A stretch of DNA of 64,000 nucleotides from Rhodopseudomonas sp. GTDB lineage: Bacteria; Pseudomonadota; Alphaproteobacteria; Rhizobiales; Xanthobacteraceae. How positions within the stretch are numbered: the first letter of the stretch is position 1; every line of letters begins with the position of its first letter. Under the pieces are notes generated by a model that was not told where the DNA came from, did not search any database, and saw nothing but the letters and a program-made list of their open reading frames with translations. Positions 16,982 through 25,993 of the stretch are shown in pieces. Made by a program: the position numbers and the translations under genes. The stretch is taken from assembly GCF_013377015.1 (NCBI RefSeq), contig NZ_JACABA010000001.1:1191871-1255870 (forward strand). Direction: 5' to 3'.

Positions 16982-19777
16982 ATGGATACAATCGTGAACC
17001 CTGCCCGCCCCACCGTCGACGATCGTTTCGATACAGCCCGGATCACCGGCGAGATCGACGCGCTGGCCGTCAAACATGTCGGGCACGAGGACACCTTCCG
17101 CGCCGCCCTGGCGCAGCTGATGAAGGCCGAGCTGCTGAAGGCGCGCGACAGCACCCAGGCGTTGCTGCTGACCGACCGGCACGGGCGACGTTGCGCGGAG
17201 CGGCTGTGCTTCGTCCAGGACGAAATCATCCGCATGCTGTTCTCGGCAGCGACGCGGCATCTCTATCCGTCGCCGACCCCCTCCAGTGCCGAACGCATGG
17301 CGGTGGTCGCCACCGGTGGCTACGGCCGCGGCCTGATGGCGCCGGAGTCCGACATCGATCTGCTTTTCATCCTGCCCTACAAGCAGACCGCCTGGGGCGA
17401 GCAGGTCGCCGAAGCCATCCTGTATTGCTTGTGGGATATCGGCCTGAAGGTCGGTCACGCCACCCGCTCGGTCGACGAATCGATCCGGCAGGCGCGCGGT
17501 GACATGACGATCCGCACCGCGATTCTCGAAACCCGGTTCCTGACCGGCGACAAGGCGCTGTATCAGGAACTCGTCGACCGTTTCGACAAGGAAGTGGTCG
17601 AAGGCACCGCCGCCGAATTCGTCACCGCGAAGCTCGCCGAACGCGAGGAGCGTCACCGCCGCGCCGGGCAGTCGCGCTATCTGGTCGAGCCCAACGTCAA
17701 GGACGGCAAGGGCGGCTTGCGCGACCTGCATACGCTGTTCTGGATCGCCAAATACGTCTATCGGGTGCGCGAAAGCAGCGAGTTGGTGGCGTGCGGCGTG
17801 TTCGACGCCCAGGAGTTCCGCACCTTCCGCCGCTGCGAGGATTTCCTCTGGTCGGTCCGCTGCAACATCCATTTCGTCACCGGCCGCCCCGAGGAGCGTT
17901 TGTCGTTCGACCTGCAGCGCGAGATCGCGGTCCGGCTCGGCTACACCTCGCATCCCGGGATGCAGGACGTCGAACGCTTCATGAAGCACTACTTCCTGAT
18001 CGCCAAGGAGGTCGGCGACCTCACCGCGATCCTGTGCGCCAAGCTCGAGGACCAGCAGGCCAAGCCAGCGCCGGCGTTGTCGCGGATGATGGCACGGCTA
18101 CGGCCGAGCACGACCCGGCGGCGGGTGCCGGACAGCGACGATTTCGTGATCGACAACAACCGCATCAATCTCGCTGCGCCGGACGTATTCAAGCACGACC
18201 CGGTCAACCTGCTGCGGCTGTTTCGCCTCGCCCAGAAGAACAATCTGGCGTTCCATCCCGATGCGATGCGCAGCGTCACGCGCTCGCTGCGGCTGATCAA
18301 CGCGCAGCTGCGCGACAACCCGGAAGCCAACCGGCTGTTTCTCGAGATCCTGACCTCGGACAATGCCGAGCCGGTGCTGCGACGGATGAACGAGACCGGC
18401 GTGCTCGGCCATTTCATCCGCGCCTTCGGCCGCATCGTCTCGATGATGCAATTCAACATGTATCATCACTACACCGTCGACGAGCACCTGTTGCGCTGTG
18501 TCGGCAACCTCCAGGAGATCGAACGCGGCGGCAACGACGAATTCATCGTCGCCTCCGACCTGATGCGCAAGATCCGCCCGGAACACCGCAGCGTGATCTA
18601 TGTGGCGGTGCTGCTGCACGACATCGCCAAGGGCCAGCCGGAGGACCACTCGGTCGCCGGCGCCAGGGTGGCGCGCCGGCTGTGCCCGCGGCTCGGCTTC
18701 AATGCCGCCGACACCGAACTGATCGCCTGGTTGATCGACAAGCACCTGGTGATGTCGACGGTGGCGCAGTCGCGCGACCTGTCGGACCGCAAGACCATCG
18801 AGAATTTCGCCGCGGTGGTGCAATCGGTCGAACAGATGAAGCTGCTCACCATCCTGACCACCGCCGACATTCGCGGGGTCGGCCCCGGGGTGTGGAACGG
18901 CTGGAAAGCGCAGCTGTTGCGTACGCTGTATTACGAGACCGAGCCGGTGCTGACCGGTGGTTTCTCCGAGGTCAATCGTGCCGAACGCATCAGGGCCGCC
19001 CAGACCGAGTTTCGCAACGCCTTCACCGAATGGCCGGAGGCCGAACTCAACGCCTATGTGGCGCGGCACTATCCGGCGTATTGGCTCAAGGTCGAACTGG
19101 CCCGCAAGATCCGCCATGCCCGGTTCCTGCGCGCCTCCGAGCAGGCCGGCCACAAGCTCGCGATCAATGTCGGCTTCGACGAGGCGCGCGGCGTCACCGA
19201 GCTGACAATTCTCGCGGTCGACCACCCCTGGCTGCTGTCGATCATTGCCGGCGCCTGCGCCTCGGCCGGCGCCAACATCGTCGACGCCCAGATCTACACC
19301 ACCACCGACGGACGCGCGCTCGACACCGTCGCCATCACCCGCGAATACGACCGCGACGAGGACGAGGGCCGCCGCGCCACGAGAATCGGCGAGATGATCG
19401 AGGACGTGCTGGAAGGCAAATTGCGGCTGCCCGAAGTGGTGGCGCGGCGCGCCGCCGGCCGCGGCAAGCTGAAGCCGTTCGTGGTCGAGCCGGAAGTGAT
19501 CATTAACAACCAGTGGTCGGACCGCTACACCGTGATAGAGGTCACCGGCCTCGACCGCACTGGACTGCTGTACCAGCTCACCACCGCGATCTCGAAGCTC
19601 AACCTCAACATCGCTTCGGCCCACGTCGCCACCTTTGGCGAGCGCGCCCGCGACGTGTTCTACGTTACCGATCTGCTCGGCGCCCAGATCACCGCGCCGA
19701 CCCGGCAGGCCGCGATCAAGCGCGCGCTAATCCATTTGCTCGCCAACGGCGACGCCGAACAGAAGCCGGCGGCGTAG
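16982..19777 (+). CDS. glnD: [Protein-PII] uridylyltransferase / uridylyl-removing enzyme
   Basis: 931 aa; senses glutamine and modifies the PII proteins GlnB/GlnK, controlling nitrogen metabolism. Order: nucleotidyltransferase domain (ATGGYGRGLMAPESDIDLLF near 110-130), GlnD linker with NVKDGKGGLRDLHT, HD hydrolase domain (LLHDIAKGQPEDHS near 543) and two ACT domains (LAVDHPWLLSIIAGACASAG near 740; VTGLDRTGLLYQLTTAISKL near 850) that bind glutamine. All catalytic parts look intact. ATG at 16982 preferred over the TTG one codon earlier. Convergent with the hybrid kinase 10 bp downstream. No mutS is adjacent, unlike in some relatives as I recall. Confidence 0.96.
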   Translation: MDTIVNPARPTVDDRFDTARITGEIDALAVKHVGHEDTFRAALAQLMKAELLKARDSTQALLLTDRHGRRCAERLCFVQDEIIRMLFSAATRHLYPSPTPSSAERMAVVATGGYGRGLMAPESDIDLLFILPYKQTAWGEQVAEAILYCLWDIGLKVGHATRSVDESIRQARGDMTIRTAILETRFLTGDKALYQELVDRFDKEVVEGTAAEFVTAKLAEREERHRRAGQSRYLVEPNVKDGKGGLRDLHTLFWIAKYVYRVRESSELVACGVFDAQEFRTFRRCEDFLWSVRCNIHFVTGRPEERLSFDLQREIAVRLGYTSHPGMQDVERFMKHYFLIAKEVGDLTAILCAKLEDQQAKPAPALSRMMARLRPSTTRRRVPDSDDFVIDNNRINLAAPDVFKHDPVNLLRLFRLAQKNNLAFHPDAMRSVTRSLRLINAQLRDNPEANRLFLEILTSDNAEPVLRRMNETGVLGHFIRAFGRIVSMMQFNMYHHYTVDEHLLRCVGNLQEIERGGNDEFIVASDLMRKIRPEHRSVIYVAVLLHDIAKGQPEDHSVAGARVARRLCPRLGFNAADTELIAWLIDKHLVMSTVAQSRDLSDRKTIENFAAVVQSVEQMKLLTILTTADIRGVGPGVWNGWKAQLLRTLYYETEPVLTGGFSEVNRAERIRAAQTEFRNAFTEWPEAELNAYVARHYPAYWLKVELARKIRHARFLRASEQAGHKLAINVGFDEARGVTELTILAVDHPWLLSIIAGACASAGANIVDAQIYTTTDGRALDTVAITREYDRDEDEGRRATRIGEMIEDVLEGKLRLPEVVARRAAGRGKLKPFVVEPEVIINNQWSDRYTVIEVTGLDRTGLLYQLTTAISKLNLNIASAHVATFGERARDVFYVTDLLGAQITAPTRQAAIKRALIHLLANGDAEQKPAA

Positions 19778-19786
19778 CGGCGGCGG

Positions 19787-22522
19787 CTATTTCGCCGCGA
19801 CCGCGACCTCGCCGTCGAGCACCAGTCGCAGCATCCGGGCCAGTTCGGCGCGGCGATACGGCTTCACCAACAGGTGGACGCCGGCGTCGAGGCGACCGTG
19901 ATGCACGATCGCGTTCTCGGTATAGCCGGAGGTGAACAGCACCTTGAGCCCCGGCCGGCATTTGCGCAGCGTGTCGGCGAGTTGCCGGCCGTCGATGCCG
20001 CCCGACAGGATCACGTCGGTGAACAGCAGGTCGAATTCGAGGTCGTCATACACCATGGCCATCGCCTCGGCCGCCGTCGTGGCCGCGTAGGCGGTGTAGC
20101 CGAGCGCCGCCAGATGGGTCATCACGTAGTTGCGCACCAGCAGGTCGTCTTCCACCACCAGCAGCCGTTCGTGGCCACCTTGCCCCTGCGGCGCAGCCGC
20201 ATTGGCCGCCTCCGGATCCCGCACCGAGGCGCACGGCAAATACAACCGGATCGTGGTGCCGTGGCCTTCCTCGCTGTAGACCTCGATATGGCCGCCAGAC
20301 TGTTTGACGAAGCCGTACACCATACTGAGACCGAGCCCGGTACCTTCGCCAATCGCCTTGGTGGTGAAGAACGGCTCGAACACCCGATCGCGAATCGCCG
20401 CCGGGATGCCGGAGCCGGTATCGCTCACCGCCAGCATCACGTAGCGCCCGGCGGTGACCTCATTGTGATGATCCGCATAGGACTCGTCGAGGTCAACGTT
20501 GCCGGTTTCGAGCAGCAGCTTGCCGCCGCCGCGCATCGCGTCGCGCGCGTTGATGGCGAGGTTGATCAGGGCGTTGCTGAGCTGCGACGGATCGGCGAGC
20601 GCCGGCCGCAGATCCGGGGCCGGGTCGATAACGATCTCGATCTGCTCGCCGAGGGTGGCGTGCAGCAGTTTCGCGGTGTCGGCGATCAGCGCGTTGACGT
20701 CGATGCTGCGCGGCCGCAGCGGCTGCTTGCGCGAGAACGACAGCAGCCCGTTAGTCAGATCGCTGGCGCGCCCGACTGCCTGGTCGAGCATCGCGGCGAC
20801 CTCCTCGAGTGCCGGCTGACCGGCGACGGCATCGGCCAGCATTTCGATGCAGCCGGTGATCACGGTGAGGGTGTTGTTGAGATCGTGCGCGACGCCGCCG
20901 GTGAGCTGACCGATCGCTTCCATTTTCTGGGACTGGCGAAGCTGCCGCTCGGTCTCCCGGAGCGCGGTAACGTCGCGATAGACGATCACCGCGCCGGCGA
21001 ACGTCCCGTCGGCGTTCTCGATCGGCCGACCGCTGGCGGCGAGCTGCACCAACACCTGGTCGCCACGCCTGATTCCCAGCTCGACATTGTCGAAGCTCTC
21101 GCCGCGACGGGCCCGCGAAGCCGGGCTTTCCTCATCCGGCATCGGCGTTACGCCGTCGCCCAGATAGCGCTTGTACTTGTTCTTCCAGCGCTCGGAACCT
21201 ATCTCGGCGGGCTCGCCAAACAGCGCAATGCAGGTCGGGTTGGCGAATACCCGCCGTCCTTCCGCGTCGATCACCACGACCGCGTCGGCCATGCTGGCAA
21301 TGGTCTTGTCGAGCAGCTCCGACTTGCTGCGCAGCGCCGCGCTCGTCTCCTCGATCTTACCGACCACTCGGGCGAAGGCGGAGGCGAGGGTCCTGGTCTC
21401 GCCGCTGAGGCCCGACGGCACCGCGAGCTGCCCGGTCCTGGAGAAATCGTCGACCGCCGCGGTAATTCGCACGAGAGGCCTCGCCAGCGAGCGCGACAAC
21501 AGCACCGCCAGCAGCACAGCGCCGATCGCGGCGAACAGCGCGACGATCAGGCCGGAGCTCTGCAGCGCGGTCGCCGGCGCGATGATCCTGTCGAACGGTT
21601 CGGTTTCGATCACGCCGGCGCGCAGGCCGCTCGTCAGAGGCGCGACCACGATCGCCGCGGCGGTGCGCCGGCCGTCCGGCGCGGTGAACACCGTCGCGGT
21701 GCCCTGCTTGTCGCCGAGCGAGGCGGCCAACTGCGGAAAATCGTCCTGCCAGCGGCGGCCCTGTTCGGCCGGCAGAATTCGTCCTTCCACCAGATTCATC
21801 AGATAGGGACCGCTGGCGTCGACGTAATACACCTCGGTATCGTGGCCCAGCGCCGCGCGAATTCGCCCGAAGGTCGGGCGCAGATCGAAATCGAGCACCA
21901 GCACGCCGAACGCTTCCCCGGACGGGCCGCGGACCGGCGCGGCGACCGACATCTGCGGCACATCGGAACCATCGCCGCCTCCGGCGGCCTTCATGAACCG
22001 GATCGGCGAAAAATACACTTCCTCGTCAGGCAATGCGAAGGCGCCGCGAACAAGTTCCAGGTCGTCCTGGCGTGTCGGCTCGACATCCGACGCCACGCGG
22101 ATATGGCCATCGGGACCGCCGCGATCGACCCTGATCAGCTCGCGGCCGCCATCGGCGGCGGCGATCAGGCGATAAGCCGTGACGCCGGATTTGGATCCCA
22201 TCACCGCCGTGTAGTCGGCCGCCAGATGACGCAGCCATGTGGCCGCTGACAGCCCGTCCTGCGGATCGACGCCGCCGTTCAGCTGCGCCCGAATCAACCC
22301 TTGATGCGCCGACAGGCCGCGCGCGGACAGAATTTCGTTGCGCACGATTCGCAGGATCGATTCGAACCCGCTGAGCCGAGCCTTGGCCTCGCCGGCTAGT
22401 TGCATCAGGCCGGTCGGCACCACCGCGCGCCCGACATTGTAGTAAGCGAGTACGCCGACCGCGGCCACCGCACTCAGCACAAGCGCGGTCATCGCCAACG
22501 ACAGACGCACCGACAATCGCAT
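19787..22522 (-). CDS. Hybrid sensor histidine kinase: Cache sensor, HAMP, PAS, HisKA, HATPase, receiver
   Basis: 911 aa. TM1 at about 7-27, a long periplasmic dCache-like sensor, TM2 near 325 (SGLIVALFAAIGAVLLAVLL), HAMP, PAS (DAVVVIDAEGRRVFANPTC), HisKA with the phosphoacceptor His in QLTGGVAHDLNNTL (about 545), a complete HATPase (N box ALINLAINARDAM, G boxes DTGSGIP and GTGLGLSM), and a C-terminal receiver with Asp in LLFTDVILSGG (about 835). No separate response regulator is adjacent, so the phosphate target is unknown. The kinase and receiver parts are paralogous to those of the kinases at 41287-43776 and 55291-57117. Confidence 0.92.
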   Translation of the reverse strand: MRLSVRLSLAMTALVLSAVAAVGVLAYYNVGRAVVPTGLMQLAGEAKARLSGFESILRIVRNEILSARGLSAHQGLIRAQLNGGVDPQDGLSAATWLRHLAADYTAVMGSKSGVTAYRLIAAADGGRELIRVDRGGPDGHIRVASDVEPTRQDDLELVRGAFALPDEEVYFSPIRFMKAAGGGDGSDVPQMSVAAPVRGPSGEAFGVLVLDFDLRPTFGRIRAALGHDTEVYYVDASGPYLMNLVEGRILPAEQGRRWQDDFPQLAASLGDKQGTATVFTAPDGRRTAAAIVVAPLTSGLRAGVIETEPFDRIIAPATALQSSGLIVALFAAIGAVLLAVLLSRSLARPLVRITAAVDDFSRTGQLAVPSGLSGETRTLASAFARVVGKIEETSAALRSKSELLDKTIASMADAVVVIDAEGRRVFANPTCIALFGEPAEIGSERWKNKYKRYLGDGVTPMPDEESPASRARRGESFDNVELGIRRGDQVLVQLAASGRPIENADGTFAGAVIVYRDVTALRETERQLRQSQKMEAIGQLTGGVAHDLNNTLTVITGCIEMLADAVAGQPALEEVAAMLDQAVGRASDLTNGLLSFSRKQPLRPRSIDVNALIADTAKLLHATLGEQIEIVIDPAPDLRPALADPSQLSNALINLAINARDAMRGGGKLLLETGNVDLDESYADHHNEVTAGRYVMLAVSDTGSGIPAAIRDRVFEPFFTTKAIGEGTGLGLSMVYGFVKQSGGHIEVYSEEGHGTTIRLYLPCASVRDPEAANAAAPQGQGGHERLLVVEDDLLVRNYVMTHLAALGYTAYAATTAAEAMAMVYDDLEFDLLFTDVILSGGIDGRQLADTLRKCRPGLKVLFTSGYTENAIVHHGRLDAGVHLLVKPYRRAELARMLRLVLDGEVAVAAK

Positions 22523-22660
22523 GGCTTCAACTCCCCGACCGGGTGGATGCGAGCTGAGCGTCCAAGGCTATCCGATGGCCATCCGATGCGCCACTGCACC
22601 GCCCTTGATCCGAGCCGCCTGTGGGCAGCCGGCGACACGGATCAGGCTCTGCCGGAGCGG

Positions 22661-23089
22661 TCATGCCGGAATTTCCCCAAAGCCCTTGCCGACCGGCAGC
22701 GGTCTGGTGCGGATCAGCCGCGAATCCTCGACCGCGGCCTGGCGATGTTTAACCGCCTCGCGATACAGCGGATCGCGGATCATCTCGACGAAGGCGCCGA
22801 CGCTGGGATATTCCGCGATGAAGCAATGGTCCCAGCGCTCCTCCGCGGGCCCGATCAGCATCAACTCGAACTGGCCCTGCCACACCACCTTGCCGCCAAG
22901 CCGGATGAACACCGGAGCGGATTCGCGGCCGTAGGCGGCGTAGGCCTCGGCACCGCTGGCCTCGCGGCCGTCTGGATAGCTTGCGCGCTGTTTCAGCCGC
23001 ACCAGGTTGAGCATCTGGATCGGACCTGCGCGGTTGTTGTCGCGAAACTGCGCGAACACGTCCTTGGTCGGATCGATATGGCCGGTCAT
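22661..23089 (-). CDS. DUF1330 family protein
   Basis: 142 aa. IQMLNLVRLKQRASYPDG, FIRLGGKVVWQGQFELMLIG and FIAEYPSVGAFVEMIRDPLYREAVKHRQAAVEDSRLI are the strands and helix of a dimeric alpha-beta barrel of the DUF1330 type. Function unknown. Start set at MTGHIDPTKD, with AGGGAG shortly upstream. Divergent from the DUF1304 gene. Confidence 0.82.
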   Translation of the reverse strand: MTGHIDPTKDVFAQFRDNNRAGPIQMLNLVRLKQRASYPDGREASGAEAYAAYGRESAPVFIRLGGKVVWQGQFELMLIGPAEERWDHCFIAEYPSVGAFVEMIRDPLYREAVKHRQAAVEDSRLIRTRPLPVGKGFGEIPA

Positions 23090-23191
23090 GCTGGCTCCCT
23101 GTCTCGATTGTTTGCCCGGCCGCCGCATATTCTGCATATGCTAGTGTCGCGCAGTCGACCAGTCTGGCTTTTGTCTTCAGAGGAAAACGCG

Positions 23192-23554
23192 ATGAATGCA
23201 ATCGCCAACGGTCTGGTCGCGCTGGTCGCCGCACTCCATGTCTATTTTCTGGTGCTGGAGATGTTTCTCTGGACCAAGCCGCTGGGCCTCAAGACCTTTC
23301 GCAATACGCCGGAAAAGGCGCGGGATTCTGCGGTGCTCGCCGCCAATCAGGGGCTCTATAACGGCTTCCTCGCCGCCGGCCTGCTCTGGGGCCTGATCCA
23401 TCCCGACCCTTACGTCGCGCTGCAGATCAAGGCGTTCTTTCTGCTCTGCGTGATCGTCGCCGGCGTCTATGGGGCGAAAAGCGTCAGTCGCAGAATCCTC
23501 TATATCCAGGCGGCGCCCGCGGCGTTGGCGCTGATCCTGGTTTGGCTGGCGTAA
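23192..23554 (+). CDS. DUF1304 family small membrane protein
   Basis: 120 aa with four hydrophobic segments. LVALVAALHVYFLVLEMFLW, NQGLYNGFLAAGLLWG and VIVAGVYGAKSVSRRILYIQ-APAALAL are the DUF1304 signature. An inner membrane protein of unknown function. AGAGGAAA ribosome site lies about 9 bases before the ATG. A small hairpin follows the stop. Confidence 0.88.
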   Translation: MNAIANGLVALVAALHVYFLVLEMFLWTKPLGLKTFRNTPEKARDSAVLAANQGLYNGFLAAGLLWGLIHPDPYVALQIKAFFLLCVIVAGVYGAKSVSRRILYIQAAPAALALILVWLA

Positions 23555-23566
23555 GCCGCTGTCGAG

Positions 23567-23585
23567 CTGCTCGTTACGAGCGGCT
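23567..23585 (+). terminator. Hairpin after the DUF1304 gene
   Basis: GC-t-GCTCGT-t-ACGAGC-g-GC forms a compact stem starting 13 bp after the stop at 23554. There is no T-tract after it, so intrinsic termination is uncertain. Confidence 0.35.
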
Positions 23586-23703
23586 GGTGCGATAAGGCAA
23601 TCCCCATTGCCTTCACAAAACGGCTGATCCACACTCCTCACAACGGCGGCTTCCGTATCGACGGATAAGACCGCCGGCCGATCACATTGGAGGAAACGAC
23701 CTG

Positions 23704-24924
23704 ATGAAAACCATGTTCCAAGCGACCGCCGCGGCTGTGACCGCGATCGCGCTGTCGGCCGCTCCAGCATTCGCGCAAAAGAAATACGATACCGGCGCCA
23801 CCGACACCGAAATCAAGATCGGCCAGACCACGCCGCTGTCCGGCCCGGCGTCCGCCTATGCGACGATCGGCAAAGCCCAGGCCGCCTATTTCAAGATGAT
23901 CAACGAGCAGGGCGGCGTGAACGGCCGCAAGATCAATTTCATCCAGTACGACGACGCCTATTCGCCGCCGAAGGCGGTCGAGCAGGTCCGCAAGCTGGTC
24001 GAGAGCGACGAGGTGTTGCTGACTTTCCAGATCATCGGCACGCCGTCAAACGCCGCGGTGCAGAAATATCTCAACCAGAAGCAGGTGCCGCAGCTATTCG
24101 CCGCCACCGGCGCCACCCGCTTCACCGACCCAAAGAATTTTCCCTGGACCATGGGCTTCAATCCGAACTACCAGACCGAGGGACGGATCTATGGCCGCTA
24201 CATCCTGCAGAACTACCCAAATGCCAAGATCGGCATCCTGTACCAGAACGACGATCTCGGTCGCGACTACATCACCGGGCTGAAGGCCGCGCTTGGCGAC
24301 AAGGCGGCGAAGATGATCGTCTCGGAATCCTCTTATGAACTGGCTGACCCTACGATCGATTCACAGATCGTGAAGATGAAGTCGCTCGGCGCCGACCTGG
24401 TGTTCAACGCCTCGACCCCGAAATTCGCCGCCCAAGCGATCAAGAAGATCGCTGACCTCGACTGGAAGCCGGTTCACATCCTCGATATCAACGCAACCTC
24501 GGTTGGCGCGGTGATGAAGCCCGCCGGCCTGGAGAACTCCAAGGGAGTGATCAGCGTAACTTATGGCAAGGATCCGCTCGATCCGACCTGGAAGGACGAC
24601 GCCGGCATGAAGAAATATTTCGACTTCATGGCGAAGTATTATCCCGAGGGCGACAAGGATTCCTCGTTCAATGCCTACGGCTATTCGACCTCGCAGCTTC
24701 TGATCCATGTGCTGCAAGCGTGCGGCGACAATCTGACCCGCGAAAACGTGATGAAGCAGGCGACCTCGTTGAAGGCCGTGCAACTCGACCTGTCGTTGCC
24801 GGGAATCGTCGGCTCGACTTCGCCCACCGACTATCGCGTCAACAAGCAGTTGCAGATGATGAAGTTCAACGGCGAACGCTGGGAGATGTTCGGCCCGATC
24901 ATCGAAGACGACGCAGCGGGTTAG
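23704..24924 (+). CDS. ABC transporter substrate-binding protein, branched-chain amino acid (LivK-like) type
   Basis: 406 aa. A clear signal peptide (MFQATAAAVTAIALSAAPAFAQ) directs it to the periplasm. The mature part begins TDTEIKIGQTTPLSGPASAYATIGKAQAAYFKMINEQGG, with VNGRKINFIQYDDAYSPPKAVEQVRKLVE, the usual Peripla_BP_6 pattern. It would deliver branched-chain or aromatic compounds to a Liv-type permease. No permease or ATPase is adjacent, so it is an orphan binding protein, which is common in Rhodopseudomonas. GGAGGAAA ribosome site at 23690. Confidence 0.92.
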   Translation: MKTMFQATAAAVTAIALSAAPAFAQKKYDTGATDTEIKIGQTTPLSGPASAYATIGKAQAAYFKMINEQGGVNGRKINFIQYDDAYSPPKAVEQVRKLVESDEVLLTFQIIGTPSNAAVQKYLNQKQVPQLFAATGATRFTDPKNFPWTMGFNPNYQTEGRIYGRYILQNYPNAKIGILYQNDDLGRDYITGLKAALGDKAAKMIVSESSYELADPTIDSQIVKMKSLGADLVFNASTPKFAAQAIKKIADLDWKPVHILDINATSVGAVMKPAGLENSKGVISVTYGKDPLDPTWKDDAGMKKYFDFMAKYYPEGDKDSSFNAYGYSTSQLLIHVLQACGDNLTRENVMKQATSLKAVQLDLSLPGIVGSTSPTDYRVNKQLQMMKFNGERWEMFGPIIEDDAAG

Positions 24925-25268
24925 CTGGCGGCGTTTGTCTCCGACGGATGCCTTCGGGCCATGACCTTGCCGCCGCTGGTCTTCAAGACCGGCGGCGTAG
25001 CCACTCCTCCCGTTGCGGATAGGGGGTCGTGCGTGGCGGCACATCGCGGTACCGGTCGGTTGGTCTGCTCAAGGCAGTTCAGGATACCGCGCCACTAACC
25101 CGCAACCGTCGGTTTGGGCAGCGACGCAACCACTCGCTTCTCAAGTTTCCACCATCCGTTCAATATTGAGCAGACGCGAAAACTATCCGTGAAATACTGG
25201 CCAGTGATCGCCAGCTAGGTGGCTGAAGCGCGATCAATTGGAAGGCGTCGCGGCGCGGCGAATACACG
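24925..25268. other. 344-bp intergenic region
   Basis: Contains a strong hairpin just after the binding-protein gene and then about 270 bp without a recognisable gene. Short frames here have no ribosome site or family resemblance. The final 60 bp should hold the promoter of the 66-residue gene. Confidence 0.5.
24969..24996 (+). terminator. Terminator-like hairpin after the binding-protein gene
   Basis: GCCGCCGCTGGTCTT pairs with AAGACCGGCGGC around a very small loop, 45 bp after the stop at 24924. Strong stem, no T-tract. Confidence 0.5.
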
Positions 25269-25469
25269 ATGAAGGCAGAACCCAGGCCGTATTTCACCGT
25301 CGAGCAATTGGAAGAGCTTGCGGTCGCCAAATACATCGAGGCGGCATTGACCCCGGAGGGGCCCGAGCGCAGCGGTTTGCTGGAAGAAGCCAAGGGCTTC
25401 GCAAGCCGTGCCAAAATGAAGAGCTGGCTAATGGGCGAACTGGAATTGCCCGACCGCTCTTATCATTGA
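25269..25469 (+). CDS. Conserved small hypothetical protein (66 aa)
   Basis: 66 aa, hydrophilic and helical: EPRPYFTVEQLEELAVAK, then EGPERSGLLEEAKGFASRAK and MKSWLMGELELPDRSYH. I recall related small proteins in Bradyrhizobium with the same YFTVEQLE and SRA-MK-WL elements but no function. The coding strand is supported by the protein-like composition; the antisense frame is low-complexity. No strong ribosome site. Confidence 0.65.
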   Translation: MKAEPRPYFTVEQLEELAVAKYIEAALTPEGPERSGLLEEAKGFASRAKMKSWLMGELELPDRSYH

Positions 25470-25546
25470 CAGTACGCGGTTTCACATCCCGCGCGGTAGT
25501 GGCGCGGCAATCTTGAGCCACGCGCCGGCCTGTGCCGCGGCTTTGC

Positions 25547-25798
25547 TCATTCCCAAGGAATCGCGTCGACTTCGCGCTGCAGTCGGTCCATCGCGATGAC
25601 AACAGCTGCGCTGGTGAATTCCCGGCTGGCCTGCCCGCAATCGACCGACGCCACGGTCCAGTTCGCCCGGTTGTTGTCTTCGTCCGGCGGACAGCGCCGG
25701 ATCCGGATGCCCTCGACCTTGTCGCAATGACGTTGCTGGCGGACATCCTCCAGCAGCAGGGCTTCGATTTCTTCGGCGGACTTGAGGGCGCGCGGCAT
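25547..25798 (-). CDS. Small hypothetical protein (83 aa)
   Basis: 83 aa: begins MPRALKSAEEIEALLLEDVR, then IRIRRCPPDEDNNRANWTVASV and ends AMDRLQREVDAIPWE. Balanced composition with one predicted beta stretch flanked by helices, unlike antisense shadows. Family not recognised by me with certainty. Divergent from the penicillin-binding protein gene, sharing its upstream region. Confidence 0.65.
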   Translation of the reverse strand: MPRALKSAEEIEALLLEDVRQQRHCDKVEGIRIRRCPPDEDNNRANWTVASVDCGQASREFTSAAVVIAMDRLQREVDAIPWE

Positions 25799-25922
25799 CC
25801 GGATGTCCTTGGGAGCAGATGGGTTGGTGTCGGCCAGACTTAGCGCAGCCGATCGGTCGGCGCTTGCGGTGCCTCAATTGTGGACGGATCGGCCGCGCTG
25901 CAAAGCGCGCGGGAACCCGGCC

Positions 25923-25937
25923 TTAACCATCGCTTAA
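25923..25937 (+). promoter_or_regulatory. CtrA-box-like site upstream of the class A PBP gene
   Basis: TTAACCATCGCTTAA matches the full CtrA consensus TTAA-N7-TTAA, with a following C, and a third TTAA lies at 25945-25948. It is 57 bp before the PBP start. CtrA is the alphaproteobacterial cell-cycle regulator; binding here is inferred from the motif only. Confidence 0.55.
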
Positions 25938-25993
25938 CCCGACTTTAAACCCGCTTCGCTAAAGTCTGCCATCAGTCGGCGTGGGCGTTGCGG

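Noticed and set aside
19874-22249. 791-codon plus-strand frame opposite the Cache hybrid kinase
   Set aside because: Antisense shadow; no ribosome site or recognisable motif.
25160-25414. 84-codon minus-strand frame opposite the 66-residue gene
   Set aside because: Ser/Ala-rich low-complexity translation without a ribosome site; the plus-strand frame looks like a real small protein.
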